Shown here piece after piece: positions 55,812-64,000 of a stretch of 64,000 nucleotides of DNA. Position numbers and translations under genes: made by a program. Numbering within the stretch: position 1 is the first letter of the stretch; every line of letters starts with the position of its first letter. The DNA is from CAZYYO01 sp964650965 (lineage in GTDB: Bacteria > Bacillota > Clostridia > Lachnospirales > Lachnospiraceae), in contig CAZYYO010000004.1 of assembly GCA_964650965.1 (NCBI GenBank), positions 7,270 through 71,269 of the forward strand. The letters are read 5' to 3'. The notes under the pieces are model-generated. The model ran no database searches, was not told the DNA's origin, and saw only the letters and a program-made list of their open reading frames with translations.

Positions 55812-56504
55812 CTAGACATAATAGATTTCTACCCCTCCAAAGGATACATTTCCTGTCATAATCAGCTTCTTGCCTCCTGTAGGACATAAATGGGGATTCT
55901 TCTCATCAATTCCACCAAAACTGGCATCCACCTGATTCACCACTGTCCATTCCTTAGGAATATACAATTCAGCCCCGGCAAAAGAGACATGAAGGTTCAA
56001 CTGTGCACTTTCCCCCTGAATCATTGCATTTTGAAAATAGATTTTCATAGCACCAAAGGTACAGCCTGCCTTAAGATATTTAAAATCATCACTGTTCACA
56101 TTTTTCACTGTAGAAGTAAAGCTGGTATTAAAATCCATATCGGACTGGGAGATATTCTCTGCTGCAGTGTCATAAGGTTCCTGACTAAAATGCTGGTGGG
56201 CATGACCATTTCCAAAAATCATAGAGCATCCAATACTTGCCAGTACTGCTGCACCTAATACCGGCCATGGTGTCAATCTCTCAATGCCCAGGACATCATC
56301 ATAGATGATCAGTAAAAATGCCACCGCAAAAATAACACCTGAAATACTTCTTGCAACAATGCTGCGAACCAGACAGGCAATCAGCACTACTGTAAATATA
56401 ATATTCCAGATATTCAAATCTATTCCAATACCCATGGCATTAATAATAATCAGCACTGCTGCCAGAATAAATAATAATCCCCAAAATATGTTGTCTTTCT
56501 TCAT
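55812..56504 (-). CDS. LiaF-like membrane protein
   Basis: 230 residues. Four membrane segments (about 8-25, 32-50, 52-68, 80-97) followed by an extracytoplasmic or cytoplasmic beta domain of the 'cell wall-active antibiotics response' type (GCTFGAMKIYFQNAMIQGES; SFGGVEIYY at the end). LiaF of Bacillus restrains the LiaRS wall-stress system; no two-component genes are adjacent here. Encoded alone. Confidence 0.85.
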   Translation of the reverse strand: MKKDNIFWGLLFILAAVLIIINAMGIGIDLNIWNIIFTVVLIACLVRSIVARSISGVIFAVAFLLIIYDDVLGIERLTPWPVLGAAVLASIGCSMIFGNGHAHQHFSQEPYDTAAENISQSDMDFNTSFTSTVKNVNSDDFKYLKAGCTFGAMKIYFQNAMIQGESAQLNLHVSFAGAELYIPKEWTVVNQVDASFGGIDEKNPHLCPTGGKKLIMTGNVSFGGVEIYYV

Positions 56505-56571
56505 AATATACGCTCCTTACCACTATTTCATTGTTATACGTCTTCTTTATCATAGCACAAACATCATCTGA

Positions 56572-58266
56572 TTACATAGCATCAATAATCGACTTTAATT
56601 TTTCTAACTGCTGACTTGCATGTTCATAATCCTTCTTTGCCAAAAGTGCATTGATTCGTTTCTCCACTTCCTTCTTCTGCTGTTCCAAAATCAGATACTC
56701 CTTATCGAAATGATTGGCATAAATCATCTGGCGGAATCTGCGGATGCTCATGGTGCGAATCCCCTTATCCTCCACTAGAAGTACATAATCCATAGCATTG
56801 GCCACCATATAAAAATCATGGGATACCATAAGCACCGTCCCCTGATACTCCTCTAATGCTTGTTCTAAAGCCTGCTGGGCATTTAAATCCAGATGGGCAC
56901 TAGGCTCATCTAACAGCAAAAGGTCCACTGGCTGAGATGCAATTTTATCCAACTGCGCCAAATCCCGTTCTCCTCCAGAGCGTGTATTTTTCTCATCCGC
57001 TGCTTCCCGTACATCCTGGGTAAACATGGCCAGCTTCGCCTGTGTATCAAGAATAACAGAAGCTTTCTTCTGCTCCATCACATCCCTTAGCAGCGTAGTC
57101 TTTCCTGTTCCATTTCCACCAATAATGGCAACCTTGTCGCCAGCATGAATCTCCAGATTAATATGCTCTAACAGCTGCTCACCAAAGGCGGCAGAGTAGT
57201 CCTGTAGATGAAGAATCACCGGAGAATCCTGTGTTTTCTCCAGGTCTGCAATCTCTTTTTTTGGGGAAAGTTCCCTGGTAACATCTTCCTCTTCTCTTGT
57301 GGTATGAAAATGTATCTCTGGCATAAACACGTCCACAAAAGGTTCCTGGGTCTGTCCTGCAATTAACCGATCTAAAATAGTCTGTCTTGCATGAACACTT
57401 CTTCCTAGAGATGCATTATCCATTGCGGTGGCTTTTGCTCGAAGCTTGGCAACTAATGCTGCATTTCGTTCAATCTCCGCTGCATCCTTTACATGCTGCT
57501 CCTGCATGGCAATCTTGGTTTCTAACAATTCATAATGATAATGTGCATAATCACCATCATATTCATATACTGCAGTATTTTCCATATGAAGAATCTGGTT
57601 GAAGCAGTGATTCAACAAATATCTGTTATGGGTAATGACCAGCAATGTACCATGATGTGCATTGATTAAATCCACCAGAGCATTTAAGTGTTCAAAATCA
57701 AGAAATACATCTGGTTCATCTAAAATCAGCATTCCCGGACTTAGCAGCATCTGACGAATAATCTGCACCAGCTTAAATTCCCCATTGCTAATGCTGGTAA
57801 TGGTCTGTTTTTCTATTTTTTCCAGTCCAGCCAGCTTTAACTGCTTCTTAATATTGCTGTCATAGAAGTCTCCATCAATGGCAGTAAAGGTATCCAGTGC
57901 CTGCTGGTATTGCTCAAATGCCAGCTCCATGTTTTCTGCCGTTTCCATGGTTGTGCACAATGCCTCAATTTCCTGCTGCTGACGAACAAATTCCTCACTG
58001 ATATACTCATAGACGGTCTCAGATTCCTTGGAATCCAAGACAGAAAACTGGCTGACATATCCGATTTCTTTTGGATTTGTAATTTTAATTTTCCCATCAT
58101 ACATGTAATTTTCCGGGTCAAGCAGCATCTTTACAAAGGTGCTTTTCCCTGTTCCGTTGCTTCCAATCAATGCACAATGTGCATCCTTTCTTATATGAAA
58201 GCTTACTTTGTTATACAGGTCTTTATCTGGAAAAGAAAAAGACATATTTTCTACTTTTATCATCAT
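56572..58266 (-). CDS. ABC-F-like protein with two ATPase domains
   Basis: 564 residues, no membrane segments. First domain: Walker A GSNGTGKST near 36, signature reduced to ISNGEFKLV near 160, Walker B LILDEPDVFLD. Second domain: Walker A GGNGTGKTT near 380, signature RSGGERDL only about 30 residues later, Walker B LLLLDEPSAHLD. ABC-F proteins act on ribosomes (EttA, antibiotic protection). This one deviates from the usual pattern in both signatures and has a compact second domain. A basic/acidic helix closes it. Confidence 0.85.
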   Translation of the reverse strand: MMIKVENMSFSFPDKDLYNKVSFHIRKDAHCALIGSNGTGKSTFVKMLLDPENYMYDGKIKITNPKEIGYVSQFSVLDSKESETVYEYISEEFVRQQQEIEALCTTMETAENMELAFEQYQQALDTFTAIDGDFYDSNIKKQLKLAGLEKIEKQTITSISNGEFKLVQIIRQMLLSPGMLILDEPDVFLDFEHLNALVDLINAHHGTLLVITHNRYLLNHCFNQILHMENTAVYEYDGDYAHYHYELLETKIAMQEQHVKDAAEIERNAALVAKLRAKATAMDNASLGRSVHARQTILDRLIAGQTQEPFVDVFMPEIHFHTTREEEDVTRELSPKKEIADLEKTQDSPVILHLQDYSAAFGEQLLEHINLEIHAGDKVAIIGGNGTGKTTLLRDVMEQKKASVILDTQAKLAMFTQDVREAADEKNTRSGGERDLAQLDKIASQPVDLLLLDEPSAHLDLNAQQALEQALEEYQGTVLMVSHDFYMVANAMDYVLLVEDKGIRTMSIRRFRQMIYANHFDKEYLILEQQKKEVEKRINALLAKKDYEHASQQLEKLKSIIDAM

Positions 58267-58356
58267 TGATTCCTCGTTTTAAATTCATTTTACTTTTCCA
58301 CTCATTGTACCATAAATATCTCCTCTTGCGTATAGCTTCCTTCATAGACGCACAAA

Positions 58357-58379
58357 AGCCCAGGTGCAATACCTGGGCT
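58357..58379 (-). terminator. Terminator of ilvC
   Basis: Perfect 9-bp stem AGCCCAGGT/ACCTGGGCT, 5-base loop, TTTTG on the minus strand, 45 bases after the ilvC stop. Confidence 0.85.
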
Positions 58380-58423
58380 CTATCATCTATCCTATGTGCT
58401 CTTTATAACAACCGCATTTCTGC

Positions 58424-59455
<1,032 letters not shown>

Positions 59456-59472
59456 CTAATCCTCCTAATAAA

Positions 59473-59518
59473 ATAATAGTTGTATGACTTCTTCAACAAC
59501 TTGTCATACAACTATTAT
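59473..59518. promoter_or_regulatory. Inverted-repeat operator candidate at the ilvC promoter
   Basis: Perfect 16-bp arms ATAATAGTTGTATGAC/GTCATACAACTATTAT separated by 14 bases. It overlaps the -10 box and the first transcribed bases. The half-site TTGT-N-TACAA-like word (TTGTATGAC) resembles FadR/GntR operators, and a FadR-type regulator is the next gene upstream. Confidence 0.75.
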
Positions 59519-59541
59519 AGCCCGGGATTGCAATTTGTCAA
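59514..59541 (-). promoter_or_regulatory. Promoter of ilvC
   Basis: Minus strand TTGACA (59541-59536) and TATAAT (59519-59514), both consensus, spacer 16. Confidence 0.88.
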
Positions 59542-59585
59542 TCCCTAATTTATTTATTTTAGCCATTTCTGTATTTTATCCGTTC

Positions 59586-60287
59586 CTAGTGCTCCTCCCA
59601 GGGTAGCTCCTCGTGCCAGATAGCATGGTGCAAATGTATGGTAATGGCGCTCTTAATGGCTTCTGCATCCCGTCGCTCCAGACACTTCATAATCATAATG
59701 TGATCCTTATAGGCGTCCTCTGCAATCATATCCAGATTATAATCCAGAGATAAGGTTCGCTCTATCGTTTCTGTTACCGTAGGCATAAATTGACTGAGGA
59801 AATCATTATGGGATGCCTGAATAATTGCTGTATGAAAGGCATTCTCTGAATGAATTCGCAGCTCTCCCTTGGGATTTACCTTCAGCTGATGCTGACATTC
59901 CTCTCCCAGCTTCATAATCTGAGCAATTTCTTCATCACTGGCTCTTCGACATGCCAGTGCTGCCGCCTCCGGCTCGAAAATCATACGGGCTTCATACAAA
60001 TCTCTTAAGGTAATTTTCATTTGAGAAAAATCATGAAGATCAATGGGTCCTCTTGCGTATTGCTGCATATGTTCTGTGACAAAGGTTCCCGTTCCTCTCT
60101 TAACCGTTAGAATTCCTTCTGCTGTTAAGATACGAATCGCCTCTCTCAGGGTCGTTCTGCTGATTCCCAGCTGTTCTGACAATTCATTTTCGTTGGGAAG
60201 TTTCTCCCCAAATCCATATTTCTTCTCTTCTAAAATACATTTCTTTAATGCGTCCGCTGTTCGCTGAGACAGGTTTTCTTTTCCCAT
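59586..60287 (-). CDS. FadR-family (GntR/FCD) transcriptional regulator
   Basis: 233 residues. Winged helix at about 6-70 (GEKLPNENELSEQLGISRTT; GILTVKRGTGTFV) and a C-terminal FCD ligand domain (about 90-220) with metal-type histidines (HTAIIQASHN near 150 and HLHHAIW at the end). Such regulators sense small organic acids. Lies directly upstream of ilvC on the same strand; the ilvC start region has a fitting operator, so IlvC control is plausible. Confidence 0.87.
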   Translation of the reverse strand: MGKENLSQRTADALKKCILEEKKYGFGEKLPNENELSEQLGISRTTLREAIRILTAEGILTVKRGTGTFVTEHMQQYARGPIDLHDFSQMKITLRDLYEARMIFEPEAAALACRRASDEEIAQIMKLGEECQHQLKVNPKGELRIHSENAFHTAIIQASHNDFLSQFMPTVTETIERTLSLDYNLDMIAEDAYKDHIMIMKCLERRDAEAIKSAITIHLHHAIWHEELPWEEH

Positions 60288-60330
60288 ATTCTTCTCATCC
60301 TTATATTAATAAACAGGACAAATACCCAGA

Positions 60331-60360
60331 AGTGGATATCTGTCCTGCTTTTTCTGGTAA
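60331..60360. terminator. Hairpin between the DUF4097 gene and the FadR-type gene
   Basis: CAGGACA/TGTCCTG arms with further weak pairing, spanning about 60313-60350; CTTTTT follows on the plus strand, TTTATT on the minus strand. Probably ends the PadR operon; exact ends approximate. Confidence 0.55.
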
Positions 60361-60406
60361 ATATGTCTTATAGTGTACTACATTTTCCAGAACTGTCAAA
60401 AGGTTT

Positions 60407-61192
60407 TTAAGAAATGGGATATTTCACTTCAATATCACCGGTACTGTTATTCACGGTTACATCTCCCGCTCCCGTTCCTGCATTCTCATAATCATCATCA
60501 TAATCCTGACCATTTATTTCTATCTCTCCCACGCTGGTGGATAAGTCCATACGATAGCCTGCAAGACTTGTTGTGGTACTGATCTCCACATCTCCTACCG
60601 AAGCATTAATTTTCAAATTGGTAAAGGTAACCTGGTCTAAGCTTATATCACCAGTAGACATGGAAAAATCTGCATCTCCCATATTGGCATTATCAATATC
60701 AACATCTCCTACATCTGCATCCATGGTAGTAGACGTTGCTTTGATCCCGTTGATTTTCACATCTCCAACATCTACCTGCATATTTAAATTATCCAGCTGC
60801 GTGTCCTTAGGCAATGTTATTGTCATTTCACACTTGGCATTGTCTAGGGAAAAGAGATTCCAATTGGTACTAGAGGACTGTTTTACATATAACGTATCAT
60901 CCTTTACCTGATACTGTGGAATATATCTCTTATCACAATCATAGGCAATTGTATATTGGTCTCCATATACAATGGTAACATCCAGTACATTGACATCCAA
61001 ATCAATATTGGTAAATGCTTCCAGCTCCTGGGCATTTGCATCTGTTCCCAATTCCTGGTCATCTGTACTGCCAGAATAAGAGTCCCAATGGAACCAGTTA
61101 GATCCCAGCTTTCCAATAATACGAAGGCAACCGACAATCATACAAATGATGGTAATTACCGACAAAACGGTTAAATATATATTTTTCTTCAT
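60407..61192 (-). CDS. DUF4097 (adhesin-like beta-helix) protein with N-terminal anchor
   Basis: 261 residues. One hydrophobic segment at about 5-25, then a DUF4097 domain of repeated short strands (DVGDVKINGIKATSTTMDAD; DVGDVDIDNANMG; GDISLDQVTF). Function unknown; usually encoded with PadR and DUF1700 genes, as here. Last gene of that operon, nine bases after the DUF1700-type stop. Confidence 0.88.
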   Translation of the reverse strand: MKKNIYLTVLSVITIICMIVGCLRIIGKLGSNWFHWDSYSGSTDDQELGTDANAQELEAFTNIDLDVNVLDVTIVYGDQYTIAYDCDKRYIPQYQVKDDTLYVKQSSSTNWNLFSLDNAKCEMTITLPKDTQLDNLNMQVDVGDVKINGIKATSTTMDADVGDVDIDNANMGDADFSMSTGDISLDQVTFTNLKINASVGDVEISTTTSLAGYRMDLSTSVGEIEINGQDYDDDYENAGTGAGDVTVNNSTGDIEVKYPIS

Positions 61193-61201
61193 ATTGTCCT
61201 C

Positions 61202-62200
61202 CTATTGATTCCCAAAAATATTTTTTAACAGGGTATGAATCACTCCTGAAATCGGCCAGATAATCCAGGTAATATGCCAGTCAAAGCTTAAGAAGCTCCA
61301 GCATAGATAAATGCAGGTAATGGTAGGCCAATATACTGATATGATTACTTCTGCCGTTTTATTATTATAATGGGTCTGTTCCTTCTGGGATGGCACAAAA
61401 TCTCCCCCCATGGTTCCACTACCATTTATAGATAACAGCTTCTGGTATCCGCTCATCTTAATATTGGCCGCAACTAGCATATATACACCAATTGCTACGA
61501 TAATAAGCAAGGATAAGCCTCCGATAGCCTCCATAAAATTTCCGGCAAATCCCAGGCTGTCTACGACGACTGCCGGGATAAAACATACAACACATAACAT
61601 AATACCTACGGTAGTAAGAACTGCATACAGAGTACGATAATTTTCTCTCTGATTATGAACAAATTCTGCAGAGGCAAAATCGATGGCGCAGGCCTGTTCC
61701 TTTAAGAAATTCCACTTTCCGATTTGCATCCCCGAGAACACGAACAGTCCTACTGCAATAGCGATGGTTACAAACATCAGTACAATTCCTATGGCATCTC
61801 CTCCACGTGCAAGACTGTCATTCATTTGAAACAGTCCATCCATCCAAATGGGAAATATGGGACTGATAATGCAAAGCAGCACACCCAAGGCGATTCTTAC
61901 TGCATAATGGTTATTATCGCTGATGGCATCCTTAACTTCCTGAAAGGACAGCTTTCTTACATTATATCCTGCATCTCGCTTCATATAGCCTCCAATGCCC
62001 AGCTCGTCTGCCAGCTCATCTAGATTTCCAAATTCTGCGATGATAGTTCCTACCGCTTCATTCTCACTCTTTCCACTATTTCGAAGCTCTGTGTATTTAT
62101 CCTCCATCATTTGTCCCAGCTCATATTTTGCCTTTTGCACCTCCTGGGTATTGGGAAGATTCTGAAACATACTCTCCAAATAATTTCTAATTGCATCCAT
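61202..62200 (-). CDS. DUF1700/permease-prefix-domain membrane protein
   Basis: 332 residues. Residues 1-70 form a soluble helical domain (AKYELGQMMEDKYTELRNSG; GTIIAEFGNLDELADELG) typical of DUF1700/'permease prefix' proteins. About six to seven membrane segments follow. With PadR upstream and DUF4097 downstream it forms a common Firmicutes envelope-stress operon. Starts one base after the PadR stop. Confidence 0.85.
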   Translation of the reverse strand: MDAIRNYLESMFQNLPNTQEVQKAKYELGQMMEDKYTELRNSGKSENEAVGTIIAEFGNLDELADELGIGGYMKRDAGYNVRKLSFQEVKDAISDNNHYAVRIALGVLLCIISPIFPIWMDGLFQMNDSLARGGDAIGIVLMFVTIAIAVGLFVFSGMQIGKWNFLKEQACAIDFASAEFVHNQRENYRTLYAVLTTVGIMLCVVCFIPAVVVDSLGFAGNFMEAIGGLSLLIIVAIGVYMLVAANIKMSGYQKLLSINGSGTMGGDFVPSQKEQTHYNNKTAEVIISVYWPTITCIYLCWSFLSFDWHITWIIWPISGVIHTLLKNIFGNQ

Positions 62201-62201
62201 T

Positions 62202-62549
62202 TTATTTTTCCTCCTGTCTTACATCAATAAATCGGCCAACTACTTCGTTGGTCAAATGCCATTCTTCACATTTTAGCTTGTAATATTCTCTTCCTTCTTC
62301 TGTAATCCGATAATAGGTTCTGCGTTTTCCTGCAGATAAGTCTTCATCATAAAAGGATTGGATATAGCCGTTCTTCTCCATTCTGGTAAATGCAGAATAC
62401 AGCGTTGTCTCCTTTATGACATATTTCTCGTCAGACATGGTCTTAATCTGTTTGGATATCTCATACCCGTAGGATGGACTGTCTAACAGCAGGAAAAGTA
62501 TCATGGTGTCATTGTATCCGCGGATTACATCACTGCTGATACTGGTCAT
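62202..62549 (-). CDS. PadR-family transcriptional regulator
   Basis: 115 residues. PadR winged helix (MILFLLLDSPSYGYEISKQI near 16; ETTLYSAFTRMEKNGYI near 48; RRTYYRITEEGREYY near 75). Normally represses its own operon; direct repeats lie upstream at 62600-62634. AGAGGT precedes the ATG at 62549. Confidence 0.93.
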   Translation of the reverse strand: MTSISSDVIRGYNDTMILFLLLDSPSYGYEISKQIKTMSDEKYVIKETTLYSAFTRMEKNGYIQSFYDEDLSAGKRRTYYRITEEGREYYKLKCEEWHLTNEVVGRFIDVRQEEK

Positions 62550-62599
62550 ATCATTTACCTCTTTTCCGTGGGCATCGGTGTGATGCTTTTTTACTGGGT

Positions 62600-62634
62600 C
62601 AGACGTAGTATGTCTGTCGTTGGTACGTCTGTCG
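62600..62634. promoter_or_regulatory. Operator-like repeats upstream of the PadR gene
   Basis: GTATGTCTGTCG (62608-62619) and GTACGTCTGTCG (62623-62634) are direct repeats 15 bases apart. The palindrome CAGAC-N7-GTCTG (62600-62616) overlaps the first. They lie 51-85 bases before the PadR start. Confidence 0.6.
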
Positions 62635-62695
62635 TAGTAAATGTATCATGTTTCGGGATTGGTGTCAAGGGGGAGTTTTTTGGGAGTGGACGGCA

Positions 62696-62926
62696 GCGGG
62701 CTGCACCGCCCCTGGTTTCCTTTGTTGGATTGGGAAATAAGGTATTCTAAGGATTCCTCGCGGTAGGTGGGGAAGGGGGAGACGCAAGCGGCTTAAATTC
62801 GCCATCCATGGCTCAGTTAAGCCTTTCGCAGACGTCCTGTCTGCGAATTGCTGGGAGGAGAGAGGAATTCTAAGAATACCTAATTTCCGGCATCAGGCAA
62901 AGAAAACCAGGGGTGGTGCAACTCGC
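62696..62926 (+). repeat. Structured dispersed element, copy 2
   Basis: 231 bp with the same architecture as 48807-49039. Core 62781-62853 differs from copy 1 at only four of 73 positions. The outer arms are different sequence (TGCACC(G/A)CCCCTGGTTT type, 62701-62718 with 62905-62920) but still pair. Pair AGGTATTC/GAATACCT replaces AGATATTC/GAATATCT of copy 1. In the 514-base gap 62550-63063, between PadR operators and a terminator; no gene seen there. Confidence 0.8.
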
Positions 62927-62986
62927 TTTCGTTTACTGCAAGAAATACTCGGAGGGGGGTAAGTCATCGTTATTTTGCTGTATACC

Positions 62987-63021
62987 AAAATCGTCAGCCA
63001 CATGAATGGGCTGACGATTTT
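62987..63021 (-). terminator. Terminator of the iron-sulfur flavoprotein gene
   Basis: AAAATCGTCAGCC/GGCTGACGATTTT, perfect 13-bp arms with a 9-base loop, 43 bases after the stop at 63064. T run on both strands. Confidence 0.85.
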
Positions 63022-63063
63022 TGCGGACTCTTTGGTTCGGTTATAGATTCGTGCATCTGCTTC

Positions 63064-63684
63064 TTATGGCTGGATGAAATGGGTCCATTGGTGTTCTTCG
63101 GTTTCGGGGAGGCCGTACTGGGTCTTGCCTAGGGCGATACTCTTCATCAGGAAGGTCATGTTGCGGGCAAGGACACGCATGGTCTGTCTGCCTTCTTCGT
63201 CTTGCTGGGCTTCTCCCGGGCCTCTGCCATGGATACTGTTCCAGTACTGGCTTGGTGCTACAGGCATATTACTGATGGTGAAGTATTTGTTCAGTTCGTC
63301 GTAGGTTGCTGAGCATCCGCCACGGCGCGCACATACCACGCTTGCTCCAACCTTCATTGTCTTATCAAAATGGGTACTGTAGAACAATCGATCCAGGCAT
63401 GCGATTAAGGTGGCATTTGCAGATGCATAGTATACCGGGCTGGCAATGACCAGTCCATCTGCCTCTTCAAATTTTGGTGCGATTTCATTTACTACATCAT
63501 CAAAGACGCATTTTCCTGTCTCGGAACATTTGTTGCATGCAATGCATCCCCGTACTGCTTTATTTCCTACCTGGACAGTTTCCACCTGGATTCCTTCCTT
63601 AGCAAAGATTTCCTCCATTTCTCGGATGGCAATACTTGTATTTCCATTGACTCTTGGACTTCCATTTAATATTAATACTTTCAT
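63064..63684 (-). CDS. Iron-sulfur flavoprotein, NADPH-dependent FMN reductase family
   Basis: 206 residues. Flavodoxin-like fold: FMN loop LNGSPRVNGNTS at 6-17 and ASPVYYASANA near 80. A compact cluster motif CIACNKCSETGKC (CX2CX2CX5C, near 47-59) is that of ISF-type proteins, which move electrons in anaerobes, possibly for oxygen or peroxide defence. AAAGGAG lies seven bases before the ATG. Encoded alone. Confidence 0.88.
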   Translation of the reverse strand: MKVLILNGSPRVNGNTSIAIREMEEIFAKEGIQVETVQVGNKAVRGCIACNKCSETGKCVFDDVVNEIAPKFEEADGLVIASPVYYASANATLIACLDRLFYSTHFDKTMKVGASVVCARRGGCSATYDELNKYFTISNMPVAPSQYWNSIHGRGPGEAQQDEEGRQTMRVLARNMTFLMKSIALGKTQYGLPETEEHQWTHFIQP

Positions 63685-63802
63685 TTCAATCTCCTTTCCT
63701 GGTGCTGCTTCTTTTCTTTCATTGAAGTTCCCCTGTACTGGTTCTTCTGTCTCTAATATATTCTAGTGCATTCCTGGGAATTCTTCAATGATGCAAAAAA
63801 AA

Positions 63803-63831
63803 TAAAACCTCTGTTTATACAAAGGTTTTAT
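63803..63831 (-). terminator. Terminator after tRNA-Pro
   Basis: AAAACCT..G/C..AGGTTTT-type stem followed by eight T on the minus strand, just downstream of the tRNA. Confidence 0.75.
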
Positions 63832-63834
63832 TCG

Positions 63835-63908
63835 TCGGAGTAACAGGATTTGAACCTGCGACCTCTCGGCCCCCAGCCGAGCGCGCTACCAAGCTACGCC
63901 ATACTCCG
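63835..63908 (-). tRNA. tRNA-Pro (anticodon GGG)
   Basis: Folds as a full cloverleaf: acceptor CGGAGTA/TACTCCG, anticodon arm CTCGG-CTGGGGG-CCGAG giving GGG, T arm GCAGG-TTCAAAT-CCTGT. Discriminator A. No encoded CCA follows. Confidence 0.93.
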
Positions 63909-63945
63909 AAAAGAAGCTCACCCCTAGGATGAACTTCCTTGTAAA

Positions 63946-64000
63946 AGCGATAGACGAGACTCGAACTCGCGACTTCCTCCTTGGCAAGGAGGTGCTCTAC
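63946..64000 (-). tRNA. tRNA-Gly (anticodon GCC), 3' part; cut by the right edge
   Basis: Anticodon arm CCTCC-TTGCCAA-GGAGG gives GCC. T arm GCGAG-TTCGAGT-CTCGT and acceptor 3' strand CTATCGC are visible; the 5' strand lies beyond the window. Co-oriented with tRNA-Pro 38 bases downstream, likely one transcript. Confidence 0.9.

Noticed and set aside
62568..62750. A 60-codon plus-strand frame in front of the second structured element
   Set aside because: It covers the PadR operator repeats and half of the hairpin arm; no ribosome site.
63835..64000. Integrated element at the tRNA cluster
   Set aside because: No integrase, attachment repeat or change in composition beside the tRNAs.

Overview
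The window looks like chromosome of a motile, endospore-forming, Gram-positive anaerobe of the Clostridia, most likely family Lachnospiraceae. The reasons are the cdaA-cdaR-glmM cluster, an mreB/mbl-flhO-flhP flagellar cluster, a YvyF-type flagellar gene beside comFC, dipicolinate synthase genes and an SPOCS/LysM protein (sporulation), two YesL/DUF624 proteins, a TSCPD protein, strong AGGAGG ribosome binding sites and moderate GC. It is mostly core genome, and no integrase, transposase gene, prophage or CRISPR array is visible.

Layout. 1-5105 (minus): c-di-AMP cyclase cluster (glmM partial, cdaR, cdaA) with two unknown membrane proteins, a YvyF-like zinc-ribbon protein and ComFC. 5307-8839: an orphan substrate-binding lipoprotein convergent with RecD2. 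8918-12110 (minus): MreB/Mbl, FlhO, FlhP and a rod-binding FlgJ-like protein. 12429-22781 (minus): two YesL proteins, UvrA, UvrB, an extended SDR and SecA. 23163-25347 (plus): a TSCPD protein and an asparagine synthetase whose glutaminase nucleophile is missing. 25410-34347 (minus): dipicolinate synthase A/B, a glycosyltransferase in an operon with Map and YqeY, an NlpC/P60 hydrolase, an SPOCS/LysM protein, Veg and a lipoprotein. 34507-41420: PlsC and an Ala/Lys-rich protein (plus), MurF, Ddl, an XRE-TPR regulator and HPF (minus), then an SDR and an XRE repressor (plus). 41507-45285 (minus): an amino-acid ABC transporter and a WYL regulator, with a small toxin locus between them. 45516-49649 (plus): a glycerol-3-phosphate oxidation operon ending in glpP. 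49769-63684: Kef-type antiporter, MurI, a second YvyF-like/glycosyltransferase pair, TcdA, an AGCS symporter, a LiaF-like protein, an ABC-F protein, IlvC with a FadR-type regulator, a PadR/DUF1700/DUF4097 stress operon and an iron-sulfur flavoprotein. 63835-64000: tRNA-Pro and a partial tRNA-Gly.

The most unusual content is non-coding. (1) A structured repeat of about 232 bp occurs twice (48807-49039 and 62696-62926). Its 73-bp core is nearly identical in both copies, while the outer stem arms differ in sequence but still pair. (2) A compact locus at 43924-44255 encodes a 28-residue hydrophobic peptide, has convergent consensus promoters, a shared bidirectional terminator and terminal inverted repeats, and resembles a type I toxin-antitoxin. 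(3) A roughly 417-nt purine-rich transcription unit at 27024-27440 has a near-consensus promoter and a perfect terminator but no convincing reading frame. (4) A tandem hairpin at 12349-12412 includes a UUCG-capped stem. Regulatory sites that tie regulators to neighbours include a leader terminator in front of the glp operon, a large inverted repeat over the ilvC start region, and repeats upstream of the PadR and XRE genes.
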